Assembly: GCA_900637705.1 (NCBI GenBank) | Contig: LR134390.1 | Location: forward strand, 3,100,001-3,164,000 | DNA length: 64,000 nt | Direction: 5' to 3' | Source of the DNA: Fusobacterium varium | GTDB lineage: Bacteria; Fusobacteriota; Fusobacteriia; Fusobacteriales; Fusobacteriaceae | Program-made: the position numbers and the translations under genes | Shown here: one piece after another, positions 38,832 through 48,176 of the stretch | How positions within the stretch are numbered: position 1 is the stretch's first letter | Layout of the letters: the number at the start of each line of letters is the position of its first letter | Notes under the pieces: generated by a model | What the model was told of the DNA's origin: nothing | The model's database searches: none | What the model saw: the letters and a program-made list of their open reading frames with translations, nothing else

Positions 38832-40061
38832 GTGGAAAGAATGATTTTACAACTAGGAATGTTTGAAACATTGGCGTTAGCAGTTTTAGCTATCTATTTA
38901 GGGAATTATTTAAGAAAGGTTTTTCCTATCTTAAAAAAATATTGTTTACCAGCTTCGGTGGTAGGGGGAACGATATTTGCAGTAATTTCCATGGTTTTAT
39001 ATTATTCGAATGTGGTAGAATTGAGTTTTGAATTTAAAGCAATAAATTCATTGTTTTATTGTATTTTCTTTGCTGCAAGTGGAGCAGCGGCTAGTTTGTC
39101 TTTATTAAAACAGGGGGGGAAATTAGTTATTATCTTTACTATTCTGGCAGCAGCTTTAGCAGCATGTCAGAATGCTTTAGCACTGTTTGTTGGTAATTTG
39201 ATGGGAGTAAATCCTTTAATTTCAATGATGACAGGAAGTATTCCTATGACAGGTGGTCATGGAAATGCAGCAGCTTTTGCTCCAATTGCAGTGGAAGCAG
39301 GAGCTAGTGCAGCGATGGAAGTAGCTATTGCTGCTGCAACTTTTGGTTTGATTTCAGGTTGTATTTTAGGAGGACCTTTCGGAAACTTTATTATTAAAAG
39401 ACATAAATTGGAAGATCCAGCATTAGATGGGAAAGATGATGTTTCAGAAATGGGAGAAGCAGTTCCTACAATGCCAATTGATAAAAATAGTGTTGTTAAT
39501 GCAATGTTTTTAATGTGTATTGCTTTAGGAATTGGACAAGTTGTAACTTTAATTTTGAAAAAATATGGAATTAGCTTCCCAATTCATGTAAGTTGTATGT
39601 TAGGTGGAATTTTAATTAGATTATTTTTTGATAAGAAAGCTGGAAATCATGAAATGTTATATGAAGCAATTGAAACTGTAGGAGAATTCTCTTTAGGATT
39701 ATTTGTTTCTATGTCTATCATTACAATGAAATTGTGGCAATTATCTGGATTAGGATCTGCTTTAGTTGTATTACTAGTAGTTCAAGTAATTTTTATTATA
39801 CTATTCTGCTATTTCTTAACTTTCAACTTATTGGGAAGAAATTACGATGCAGCAATTATGGCAGTAGGACATACAGGATTTGGTTTAGGAGCAGTTCCTG
39901 TTTCTATGACTACAATGCAGACTGTTTGTAAAAAATATAGATATTCTAAGTTAGCCTTTTTCGTTGTTCCAGTCATTGGAGGATTTATAAGTAATATTTC
40001 CAATGCGATTATTATTACTAAATTCTTAAACATTGCAAAGGCTATGCTTGGAATAGGATAA
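38832..40061 (+). CDS. gltS: Sodium/glutamate symporter GltS
   Basis: GltS imports glutamate with Na+. The 409-aa protein has about ten helices, with the conserved loops SIPMTGGHGNAAAFAP (first half) and AVGHTGFGLGAVPVSMTTMQTV (second half), which form the inverted-repeat core. GTG start after AGGGGGAA. Its position inside the decarboxylase operon links uptake to fermentation and uses the Na+ gradient the decarboxylase makes. Confidence 0.93.
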   Translation: MERMILQLGMFETLALAVLAIYLGNYLRKVFPILKKYCLPASVVGGTIFAVISMVLYYSNVVELSFEFKAINSLFYCIFFAASGAAASLSLLKQGGKLVIIFTILAAALAACQNALALFVGNLMGVNPLISMMTGSIPMTGGHGNAAAFAPIAVEAGASAAMEVAIAAATFGLISGCILGGPFGNFIIKRHKLEDPALDGKDDVSEMGEAVPTMPIDKNSVVNAMFLMCIALGIGQVVTLILKKYGISFPIHVSCMLGGILIRLFFDKKAGNHEMLYEAIETVGEFSLGLFVSMSIITMKLWQLSGLGSALVVLLVVQVIFIILFCYFLTFNLLGRNYDAAIMAVGHTGFGLGAVPVSMTTMQTVCKKYRYSKLAFFVVPVIGGFISNISNAIIITKFLNIAKAMLGIG

Positions 40062-40089
40062 GGAGTCACAAAAATAAAAGGAGCAAAAA

Positions 40090-40883
40090 ATGAGTAAATT
40101 TACAATGGGAGTCGATGTAGGTTCTACTACATCAAAGGCTGTTATTTTAAAAGATGGAAAAGAAATTATTTCCCAGTCTATAATTTCTGTTGGAACAGGG
40201 ACAAGTGGACCTGCTCGAGCAATTAAACAGGTTTTAGAAACAGCAGAGTTTTCTTCTGTTGATGAATTAGATTGTGCCATAGCTACTGGTTATGGAAGAA
40301 ATTCATTGGAAGAAGTACCACTGCAGATGTCAGAATTATCTTGTCATGCAAAGGGAGCCTACTTTTTTTTCCCGAAGGTAAGAACAATTATTGATATTGG
40401 AGGACAGGATTCAAAAGCATTAAAAGTTGGAAATAATGGAATACTGGAAAACTTTGTTATGAATGATAAATGTGCAGCAGGAACAGGAAGATTTTTAGAT
40501 GTTATTGCTAAAGTTCTGGAAATTAATTTATCAGATTTAGAAGTTCTTGATGAAAAATCTAAAGAGGATATTACAATCAGCTCTACTTGTACTGTATTTG
40601 CAGAATCAGAAGTTATTTCACAATTGGCAAAAGGAACAAAGTATGAAGATATTGTAAAGGGAATCCATGCATCAATTGCAAGCAGAGTAGGAAGTTTGGC
40701 AAAACGTGTAGGAATCAAAGATCAAGTTGTTATGACTGGTGGAGTAGCATTAAATCATGGAATGATAAGGGCTCTTGAAAAAATATTGGTTTTAAAATTT
40801 ATACAAGTGAATACTGCCAATTAAATGGAGCAATTGGAGCAGCGTTGTTTGCTTATCAAAAATGTTTAAATGCAGAAAAATAA
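40090..40883 (+). CDS. hgdC: 2-Hydroxyglutaryl-CoA dehydratase activator, one frameshift
   Basis: HgdC is the ATP-driven Fe-S activator that injects one electron into the dehydratase. The BadF-type ATPase motifs are clear: [14 protein letters not shown] and [11 protein letters not shown]. The two cluster cysteines are in [11 protein letters not shown] and [12 protein letters not shown]. The frame breaks in the A run at 40778-40783: six As are present and seven restore a 264-aa protein through [21 protein letters not shown]. It is followed by a hairpin and hgdA-hgdB. Confidence 0.9.
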
Positions 40884-40889
40884 ATAATA

Positions 40890-40933
40890 AGAGGAAGACC
40901 TTGCCCATGAAGTATGAGCAAGTTCTTTCTTTT
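40890..40933 (+). terminator. Intercistronic hairpin between hgdC and hgdA
   Basis: GAAGACCTTGC pairs imperfectly with GCAAGTTCTTTC around a 13-base loop, with a T-rich stretch after it. It may attenuate or process the transcript so that the dehydratase subunits and the activator differ in level. Confidence 0.5.
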
Positions 40934-40962
40934 ATAAAAAAAAGAAATAGGAGGAAATTGAA

Positions 40963-42288
40963 ATGGCTGGAAAAATGGAAAAATTACCTAATAAAAAACC
41001 AAGAGCAATTGATGGACATAAACCTGCTGCTGCTATTTTGAGAAATGTAGTAGATAAAGTATATGCAGAAGCTTGGGAAGCGAAAAGGAGAGGAGAACTA
41101 GTAGGTTGGAGTTCTTCTAAATTTCCAATTGAATTGGCAAAGGCCTTTGATTTAAATGTTGTTTATCCTGAAAATCATGCAGCATCTACAGCAGCTAAAA
41201 AAGATGGATTAAGACTATGTCAAGCAGCAGAAGATATGGGATATGATAATGATATTTGTGGTTATGCTAGAATTAGTTTAGCCTATGCAGCTGGAGAGCC
41301 AACAGATGCAAGAAGAATGCCACAGCCAGATTTTTTGCTTTGCTGTAATAATATCTGTAATATGATGACAAAATGGTATGAAAATATTGCAAGAATGCAT
41401 AATATTCCTTTGATTATGATTGATATTCCATTTTCAAATACAGTGGATACACCAGAAGAAAAAGTGGATTATCTAATCGGACAATTTGATTATGCAATCA
41501 AACAATTAGAAGAATTAACTGGAAAGAAATTTGATGAAAAGAAATTTGAAGCTGCTTGTACAAGGGCAAACAGAACAGCAGCAGCATGGCTAAAAGCATG
41601 TTCTTATATGGGATATAAACCATCTCCTTTGAGTGGATTTGATTTATTTAACCATATGGCAGATATAGTAGCAGCAAGATGTTATGAAGAAGCAGCTGTT
41701 GGGTTTGAATTACTTGCACAAGAATTTGAACAATCTGTAAAAGAGGGAACTTCAACTTGGGAATATCCAGAGGAACATAGAATTTTATTTGAAGGAATTC
41801 CTTGCTGGCCAGGACTTCGTCATCTATATGAACCATTAAAAGATAATGGAGTCAATGTAACAGCAGTTGTGTATGCACCAGCATTTGGATTTAGATATAA
41901 TAATATAAGAGAAATGGCAGCAGCTTATTGTAAAGCTCCTTGCTCTGTATGTATAGAAACAGGAGTAGAATGGAGAGAAACTATGGCGAAAGAAAATGGT
42001 ATCAGTGGAGCTTTAGTAAACTATAACCGTAGCTGTAAACCATGGAGTGGAGCTATGCCTGAAATTGAAAGAAGATGGAAGGAAGACTTAGGAATTCCAG
42101 TAGTAAACTTTGATGGAGATCAGGCAGATGAAAGAAATTTCTCAACTGAGCAATATAAAACAAGAGTACAAGGTCTAGTTGAAATTATGGAAGAAAGAAA
42201 AAAAGAAAAAGTTGAAAAAGGGGAAGATGTATACACAAACTTTGACAACACAAAAGAAACAGATTGGTCAAAACCAACTATAAAATAG
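40963..42288 (+). CDS. hgdA: 2-Hydroxyglutaryl-CoA dehydratase subunit A
   Basis: HgdA and HgdB form the Fe-S dehydratase that removes water from 2-hydroxyglutaryl-CoA. The 441-aa protein has the HgdB/FldB-type fold, with GWSSSKFPIELAKAFDLNVVYPE, LLCCNNICNMMTKWYE (cluster cysteines) and NYNRSCKPWSGAMPEIERR. AGGAGGAAATTG precedes the ATG. hgdB starts 10 bp after the stop, so the pair is translated together. Confidence 0.92.
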   Translation: MAGKMEKLPNKKPRAIDGHKPAAAILRNVVDKVYAEAWEAKRRGELVGWSSSKFPIELAKAFDLNVVYPENHAASTAAKKDGLRLCQAAEDMGYDNDICGYARISLAYAAGEPTDARRMPQPDFLLCCNNICNMMTKWYENIARMHNIPLIMIDIPFSNTVDTPEEKVDYLIGQFDYAIKQLEELTGKKFDEKKFEAACTRANRTAAAWLKACSYMGYKPSPLSGFDLFNHMADIVAARCYEEAAVGFELLAQEFEQSVKEGTSTWEYPEEHRILFEGIPCWPGLRHLYEPLKDNGVNVTAVVYAPAFGFRYNNIREMAAAYCKAPCSVCIETGVEWRETMAKENGISGALVNYNRSCKPWSGAMPEIERRWKEDLGIPVVNFDGDQADERNFSTEQYKTRVQGLVEIMEERKKEKVEKGEDVYTNFDNTKETDWSKPTIK

Positions 42289-42298
42289 GAGGATAAAA

Positions 42299-43447
42299 AT
42301 GGACGAAATTAAAGAATTGTTAGAACAATTTAAATATTATGCAAATAATCCTAGAAAGCAATTAGATAAATATCTTGCTGAAGGGAAAAAAGCAGTAGGA
42401 GTTTTCCCATATTATGCTCCAGAAGAAATAGTTTATGCAGCAGGAGTTGTGCCTTTTGGTGTATGGGGAGGACAGGGATCTATTGAAAGAGCAAAAGAAT
42501 ATTTCCCAACATTCTATTATTCTTTGGCATTACGTTGTTTAGAAATGGCTTTAGATGGAACTTTAGATGGGCTTTCAGCTTCTATTATAACAACTCTCGA
42601 TGATACTTTAAGACCATTTTCACAAAACTATAAAGTAGGTGTAGGACAAAAAATTCCTATGATTTTCCTAAATCATGGACAACATAGAAAAGAAGAATTT
42701 GGAAAAACTTACAATGCAAGAATTTTTAATAAGGCAAAAGAAGAGTTAGAGAAAATATGTGGAGTGACAGTTACAGATGAAAATCTAAAAAAAGCTTTCA
42801 AAGTCTATAATGAAAATAGAGCTGAAAAAAGAAAGTTTATCAAATTAGCAGCAAAACATCCACAAACAATAAAAGCATCTGACAGATGTTATGTATTAAA
42901 AAGTTCATATTTTATGTTGAAAGATGAGCATACAGCTCTATTAAAACAATTAAATACAAAATTAGAAGCTCTTCCAGAAGAATCATGGGATGGAGTTCGT
43001 GTAGTAACAAGTGGAATAATTACAGATACTCCAGGATTGTTGGAAGTATTTGATGCTTATAAAGTATGTATTGTTGCAGATGATGTGGCACATGAATCAA
43101 GAGCTTTAAAAGTAGATATTGACTTATCAATTGAAGATCCTATGCTGGCTCTTGCAGATCAATTTGCAAGAATGGACGAAGACCCTATTTTATACGATCC
43201 TGATATTTATAAAAGACCAAAATATGTTGTCAATTTAGCAAAGGAAAACAATGCAGATGGTTGCCTATTATTTATGATGAATTTCAACGATACAGAAGAA
43301 ATGGAATATCCTTCTTTAAAACAGGCCTTTGATGCAGCGAATATTCCACTTATCAAAATGGGATATGATCAACAAATGGTGGACTTTGGACAAGTAAAAA
43401 CACAATTAGAAACTTTTAATGAAATTGTACAATTAAATAGAATGTAG
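42299..43447 (+). CDS. hgdB: 2-Hydroxyglutaryl-CoA dehydratase subunit B
   Basis: This is the partner subunit of the dehydratase, 382 aa. It shows KKAVGVFPYYAPEEIVYAAGVVPFGVWGG, HESRALKVDIDLSIEDPM and DGCLLFMMNFNDTEEMEYPSL, as in HgdB proteins. An AGGAGG site lies upstream. It starts 10 bp after hgdA. An LRR protein follows 15 bp after its stop. Confidence 0.93.
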   Translation: MDEIKELLEQFKYYANNPRKQLDKYLAEGKKAVGVFPYYAPEEIVYAAGVVPFGVWGGQGSIERAKEYFPTFYYSLALRCLEMALDGTLDGLSASIITTLDDTLRPFSQNYKVGVGQKIPMIFLNHGQHRKEEFGKTYNARIFNKAKEELEKICGVTVTDENLKKAFKVYNENRAEKRKFIKLAAKHPQTIKASDRCYVLKSSYFMLKDEHTALLKQLNTKLEALPEESWDGVRVVTSGIITDTPGLLEVFDAYKVCIVADDVAHESRALKVDIDLSIEDPMLALADQFARMDEDPILYDPDIYKRPKYVVNLAKENNADGCLLFMMNFNDTEEMEYPSLKQAFDAANIPLIKMGYDQQMVDFGQVKTQLETFNEIVQLNRM

Positions 43448-43462
43448 GAGGAGGTAGAGGAA

Positions 43463-44053
43463 ATGAGTCCAAATGTATGGGAAAATGATGATTTTATTTT
43501 TAAAGGTGATGAGCTGAAAGGAATGACAGAAAAAGGAAAAGACAAAGTCAAGACACAAGGCTTCACTGATATGGTAATTCCTCCAACAACTCCTGAAGGT
43601 GTGGCAATTAAAAGAATTGGAGATAATGCTTTTTATAGAAGAGGATTAACTTCTGTTGTCATTCCTGATACTGTAGAAAGTATTGGTTATGATGCTTTTG
43701 GAGTATGCAAATTAACAGAAGTGAAATTACCAAGCTCTCTAGTTGGAATTGAGGGATTTGCTTTTTATAGAAATAAATTGAAGAAAGTAGAATTTGGAAA
43801 TAAAGTAAAAACAATTGAACCAAGTGCTTTTGCTTTAAATGAACTGGAAGAAATTTCTTTACCAGAATCATTAGAAGTTATTGATACTTCAGCTTTTTAC
43901 AAAAATGAATTAACAACATTATGTCTTCCAGCAGCTATTAAAAAAATTAATATGTATGCATTTTGTAAAAATAATATTGCAGAAGTAGAAATCCCTAAAT
44001 CTATAGAATTTTTACATAGAAAAGCTTTTGAAGAAAACACAGAAATAAAATAG
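43463..44053 (+). CDS. BspA-type leucine-rich repeat protein, no signal peptide
   Basis: The 196-aa protein is made of about six LRR_5 (BspA-like) repeats of about 23 residues from residue 45, such as IGDNAFYRRGLTSVVIPDTV and IEPSAFALNELEEISLPESL. BspA proteins are usually surface proteins. This one has no signal peptide, anchor or membrane helix and starts MSPNVWENDDF. It follows hgdB by 15 bp with its own AGGAGG site, and ends before a terminator, so it belongs to the glutamate operon. It may be an assembly or interaction factor. Its function is unknown. Confidence 0.75.
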   Translation: MSPNVWENDDFIFKGDELKGMTEKGKDKVKTQGFTDMVIPPTTPEGVAIKRIGDNAFYRRGLTSVVIPDTVESIGYDAFGVCKLTEVKLPSSLVGIEGFAFYRNKLKKVEFGNKVKTIEPSAFALNELEEISLPESLEVIDTSAFYKNELTTLCLPAAIKKINMYAFCKNNIAEVEIPKSIEFLHRKAFEENTEIK

Positions 44054-44065
44054 GAAATTAAAATG

Positions 44066-44107
44066 AAAAAGAGGCTGATTTATTATTAAAATGGACAACC
44101 TCTTTTT
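44066..44107 (+). terminator. Terminator ending the glutamate operon
   Basis: AAAAAGAGG pairs with CCTCTTTTT. It separates the LRR gene from birA. Confidence 0.7.
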
Positions 44108-44130
44108 GAGTAGAAGGTAGGGGTAGGCTT

Positions 44131-45111
44131 ATGGCTTTATATCAATTTGATGTTTTAGATTCCACTAATGAGTATATGAAAGAACACAGAGAAAAATTTC
44201 AAAACTTTGATGTTGTCCTTGCTAAAAATCAAACAGCTGGAAAGGGAAGACGTGGAAATATTTGGATTTCTACAGAAGGAATGGCTTTATTTACTTTTCT
44301 TATGAGAAAACAGGAAAGAGAAGAAAATATTGACTATATGAAACTACCTTTATTAGCAGGACTTGCTGCTATTCGAGCATTTCAGAAAATAAAAGAAGCA
44401 GAGTATCAATTTAAATGGACCAATGATATTTATTTACAGGATAAGAAATTGGGAGGAATTTTAATAGAAAGACGAGAAAATGACTTTTTAATTGGAATAG
44501 GGTTAAATATTAATAATCAGATTCCTTTAGAAATTAAACATATAGCAATTTCCTTGCAGGAACTTGAAAAAAAAGAATATTCTATTCCTGAAGTAGTCTT
44601 AGAAGTAGTAGAACAATTTCAAACTCTTTGGGAAGAATATAAACAGGGAAAGTGGAAAGAGATTTTAATAGAAATTAATAAAATTAATTATTTGTATGGG
44701 AAAAGAGCTGCTTTAAGAGCAGGAAACCTTTTTGTAGAAGGAATTGTACAGCAGATTAATGATAAGGGAGAAATTGAAATTATATCTGGAGAAAAGATAA
44801 AAAGCTTTGCAATAGGAGAAGTAATAAGAGAACGGATTGTTTTTCCCTTAGAAGCAGATGCAGAAAGTTTTGCAAAAGCATATATTTTAAAAGAAGCAAG
44901 TTATGATGTTATTGCTTGTTTAGTTGGAGAATTTAGTGAAAGTTGGCAGGCAAAATTAGAAAATTTGCATTTGAAAGTAGAAAGAAATATGAGCTTAGAA
45001 GAAACTATGAAGAAATATCAGGCAAAATCTTTCTTGGATTTCTCGAATCTTTTTCCTCTAGAGAATTATTCTGAAGAAAAAATTCAGGAAATTACAAAAA
45101 TGTTTATCTGA
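44131..45111 (+). CDS. birA: Biotin-protein ligase with C-terminal extension
   Basis: The 326-aa protein joins biotin to carrier lysines. The catalytic domain covers about residues 1-235, with the biotin-binding loop AGKGRRGNIW, the KWTNDIYLQDKKLGGILIE motif and GIGLNIN. It has no N-terminal HTH, so it should not repress bio genes. From about 237 on, roughly 90 residues (AESFAKAYILKEASYDVIACLV onward) do not belong to the usual ligase, and I do not recognise them. It leads the bioBDA genes and would biotinylate GcdC. Confidence 0.85.
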   Translation: MALYQFDVLDSTNEYMKEHREKFQNFDVVLAKNQTAGKGRRGNIWISTEGMALFTFLMRKQEREENIDYMKLPLLAGLAAIRAFQKIKEAEYQFKWTNDIYLQDKKLGGILIERRENDFLIGIGLNINNQIPLEIKHIAISLQELEKKEYSIPEVVLEVVEQFQTLWEEYKQGKWKEILIEINKINYLYGKRAALRAGNLFVEGIVQQINDKGEIEIISGEKIKSFAIGEVIRERIVFPLEADAESFAKAYILKEASYDVIACLVGEFSESWQAKLENLHLKVERNMSLEETMKKYQAKSFLDFSNLFPLENYSEEKIQEITKMFI

Positions 45112-45164
45112 AAGGATAAAACATGGTAACATAGAAATAGGGAATTAAAAATTAGGGAGGAAAC

Positions 45165-46148
45165 ATGAGAAATTTTATACAGCAATTGAAAGAACAGGTA
45201 TTAAATGGGTATTTAATAACAAGAGAAGATGCAGAAAAATTATTGAGTATATCAATAAAAAAAGAGGAAGATTTACAGGAGCTGTTAAAAGCAGCTAATG
45301 AAATTCGTGAAAAATTTTGTGGTAAATTTTTTAATCTCTGTACTATTTTAAATGCGAAATCTGGAAGATGTTCAGAAGACTGTAAGTACTGTGCCCAGTC
45401 AGCTCATTTTAAAACAGCAGCAGAAGTATATCCTTTGGTAAAAAAAGAGAAGGCCTTAGAGGCAGCAAAGGAAGTTGAGTCAGAAGGAGCTCATAGATTT
45501 TCTCTGGTAACAAGTGGAAGAGGATTAAATGGGAAAGAAAAGGAATTAGATCAGCTTACAAAGATTTATCAATATTTACAAGAGAATACAAACTTGGATT
45601 TATGTGCTTCTCATGGAATTTGTAGTAAAGAAGCTCTGCAGAAATTGAAAGATGCGGGGGTAAAAACTTACCATCATAATTTGGAAAGCTCTAGAAGATT
45701 TTATGGAACAATTTGTACTTCCCATACTTTTGATGATAGAGTAAATACAATTAAATATGCACATGAAGTTGGTTTACAGGTATGTAGTGGGGGAATTTTC
45801 GGATTAGGAGAAACAGAAGAAGACAGAATTGATATGGCCTTTGACTTAAGAGAGTTAGGAGTTCACTCTGTTCCTATTAACATTTTGACTCCAATTCCTG
45901 GAACACCTTTAGAAAACAATGAAGCTGTAAATCCTAAAGAGTTATTAAAAGATATTGCTATTTTCAGATTTATCCTGCCAAAAGTATCAATTCGATATGC
46001 AGGAGGAAGAGTAAAACTGGGAGAATATGCAAAGCTTGGATTAGAAGGTGGAGTTAACTCTGCTTTGACTGGCAATTTTTTAACTACAACAGGAAATACA
46101 ATAGAGAGTGACAAACAAATGATTAAGGAGCTAGGATATGAATACTAA
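45165..46148 (+). CDS. bioB: Biotin synthase
   Basis: BioB is a radical SAM enzyme that inserts sulfur into dethiobiotin. The SAM cluster motif is GRCSEDCKYCAQSAHF. NILTPIPGTPLE, RYAGGRVKLGE and GGVNSALTGNFLTT also fit. The 327-aa length is normal. The stop overlaps the bioD start by 11 bp. Confidence 0.96.
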   Translation: MRNFIQQLKEQVLNGYLITREDAEKLLSISIKKEEDLQELLKAANEIREKFCGKFFNLCTILNAKSGRCSEDCKYCAQSAHFKTAAEVYPLVKKEKALEAAKEVESEGAHRFSLVTSGRGLNGKEKELDQLTKIYQYLQENTNLDLCASHGICSKEALQKLKDAGVKTYHHNLESSRRFYGTICTSHTFDDRVNTIKYAHEVGLQVCSGGIFGLGETEEDRIDMAFDLRELGVHSVPINILTPIPGTPLENNEAVNPKELLKDIAIFRFILPKVSIRYAGGRVKLGEYAKLGLEGGVNSALTGNFLTTTGNTIESDKQMIKELGYEY

Positions 46149-46824
46149 AGGGTATTTTGTCATAGGAACAGATACAGATATTGGAAAGACTTTTTGCAGC
46201 ACTCTCCTATATCAGGGAGTGCGAAAGAAAAATGGAATGTATTATAAACCTATTCAAAGTGGGGGAATTCCTAAAGATGGAAAATTATATGCTCCTGATG
46301 TATTATCTCTATGTCAACTTGAAGGAATAGATTATCAGGAAGATATGGTTACTTATGTTTTAGAAGCAGAAGTTTCTCCTCATTTGGCAAGTGAATTAGA
46401 AGGAATAGTAATTGAGATTGAAAAAGTAAAAAAACATTTTATGAAACTTTGTGAACAGTATGATTATTTGATTGTGGAAGGAGCAGGGGGATTGCAAGTT
46501 CCTTTGATTCGTGATCAGTACCATATCTATGATTTAATTCGTGATTTTGGTTTTCCAGTAATTTTGGTAAGCAGTGCAAAAGTAGGGGCAATAAATCATA
46601 CTGTTTTAACAATGGAGTCTTTAGAAAAGTTGGGAATACCTTTACATGGAATTTTATTTAATCGTGTAAAGAATACAAAAGAAAGTAAAATTTATGAAAA
46701 AGATAATATTGAAATTATTTTAAAACATTCACCTACAAAAAATCATTTAATTATATTAGAAAATGCAAAAGAAATTGAAGAGGATAAATTAAATTTATTT
46801 TTAAAAGGAGAGGCAAATGGCTAA
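46138..46824 (+). CDS. bioD: Dethiobiotin synthetase
   Basis: BioD makes dethiobiotin from diaminopelargonate and CO2 with ATP. The 228-aa protein has the Walker motif GTDTDIGKTFCST, the lysine in YYKPIQSGG and VEGAGGLQVPL. It overlaps bioB at its start and bioA by 8 bp at its end, in the order B-D-A. Confidence 0.95.
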   Translation: MNTKGYFVIGTDTDIGKTFCSTLLYQGVRKKNGMYYKPIQSGGIPKDGKLYAPDVLSLCQLEGIDYQEDMVTYVLEAEVSPHLASELEGIVIEIEKVKKHFMKLCEQYDYLIVEGAGGLQVPLIRDQYHIYDLIRDFGFPVILVSSAKVGAINHTVLTMESLEKLGIPLHGILFNRVKNTKESKIYEKDNIEIILKHSPTKNHLIILENAKEIEEDKLNLFLKGEANG

Positions 46825-48154
46825 GAGAAGTCAATTACAGGAGAAAGATTTACAGTATATATTTCATCCTTGCGCTCAAATGAAAGATTTTGAAGAAACA
46901 CCACCTTTGATTATTACTAAAGGAGAGGGATTATATCTATTTGATGAAACAGGAAAAAAATATATGGATTGTATTTCTAGTTGGTGGGTCAATTTATTTG
47001 GACATGCAAATCCTAGAATTAATGAGGTAATTTATAAGCAAATCAACACTTTAGAACACATTATTTTTGCAAACTTTGGACATGAACCAGCAATTGAGCT
47101 GTGTGAACATTTGACAGAAGTTTTACCAGAAGGAATCAATAAGTTTTTATTTGCAGATAATGGTTCTTCATGTATTGAGATGGCTTTGAAACTAAGCTTT
47201 CAATATCATTTACAAACAGGGAATCCTCAAAAAACAAAATTTATTTCTTTAGAAAATGCCTATCATGGTGAAACTATAGGAGCTCTCGGAGTAGGAGATG
47301 TAGATATTTTTACAAAGACTTACCGTCCTTTGATTCAAGAGGGAAGAAAAGTTAGAGTTCCATATTTAGATTCTACAATGACAGAGGAAGAATATTCAAA
47401 ATATGAAGAGGAATGTATTTCGGAGTTGGAGAATTTAATTAAAAATAATCATCAAGAAATTGCGTGTATGATAGTAGAGCCTATGGTACAAGGTGCAGCA
47501 GGAATGAAAATGTATTCTAGTCATTATTTACAGAAAGTAAGAGAATTGACAAAAAACTATAATATTCATTTAATTGATGATGAAATTGCAATGGGATTTG
47601 GAAGAACAGGAAAAATGTTTGCTTGTGAACATGCAGGAATTACTCCTGATATTATGTGTCTAGCAAAAGGGTTGTCTAGTGGATATTATCCAATTGCCCT
47701 TGTTTGCATAACAAGTGATATTTTTAATGCATTCTATGCAGATTATAAAGAAGGAAAATCTTTTTTACATTCTCATACATATTCTGGAAATCCTTTAGGA
47801 TGTAGAATTGCAGTAGAAATTCTAAAAATTTTTAAAGAAGAAAATATTATGGATATAGTGGAAAAAAAAGGAAAATTTTTACAAGAGAAGATGAGAGAAT
47901 ATTTTCATGGAAAGAATTATATAAAAAACTATAGACATTTAGGAATGATAGGAGCAATAGAATTGAAAGAAATTGAGGGAGTGGAACGAGTTGGTCGTCG
48001 TATTGCAGCTATTGCTTTAGAAAAGGGAGTACTGATACGTCCAATCGGAAATATTGTCTATTTTATGCCTCCTTATATCATTACAGAAGAAGAAATAAAT
48101 ACAATGCTACAAGTTTGCCAAGAATCAATTGAAGAATTTTTGCACACAATATAG
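46817..48154 (+). CDS. bioA: Adenosylmethionine-8-amino-7-oxononanoate transaminase
   Basis: BioA is a class III PLP aminotransferase that makes diaminopelargonate using SAM. The 445-aa protein has SSWWVNLFGHANPRINE, DDEIAMGFGRTGKMFACEH and the PLP lysine in CLAKGLSSGYYPIAL. No bioF or bioW is in the window, so the KAPA precursor must come from elsewhere or be imported. Several CGT/CGA arginine codons appear, unlike the flanks outside 26.8-49 kb. Confidence 0.95.
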   Translation: MAKRSQLQEKDLQYIFHPCAQMKDFEETPPLIITKGEGLYLFDETGKKYMDCISSWWVNLFGHANPRINEVIYKQINTLEHIIFANFGHEPAIELCEHLTEVLPEGINKFLFADNGSSCIEMALKLSFQYHLQTGNPQKTKFISLENAYHGETIGALGVGDVDIFTKTYRPLIQEGRKVRVPYLDSTMTEEEYSKYEEECISELENLIKNNHQEIACMIVEPMVQGAAGMKMYSSHYLQKVRELTKNYNIHLIDDEIAMGFGRTGKMFACEHAGITPDIMCLAKGLSSGYYPIALVCITSDIFNAFYADYKEGKSFLHSHTYSGNPLGCRIAVEILKIFKEENIMDIVEKKGKFLQEKMREYFHGKNYIKNYRHLGMIGAIELKEIEGVERVGRRIAAIALEKGVLIRPIGNIVYFMPPYIITEEEINTMLQVCQESIEEFLHTI

Positions 48155-48176
48155 ATAGAGAAGGGAGGGGGTAATA

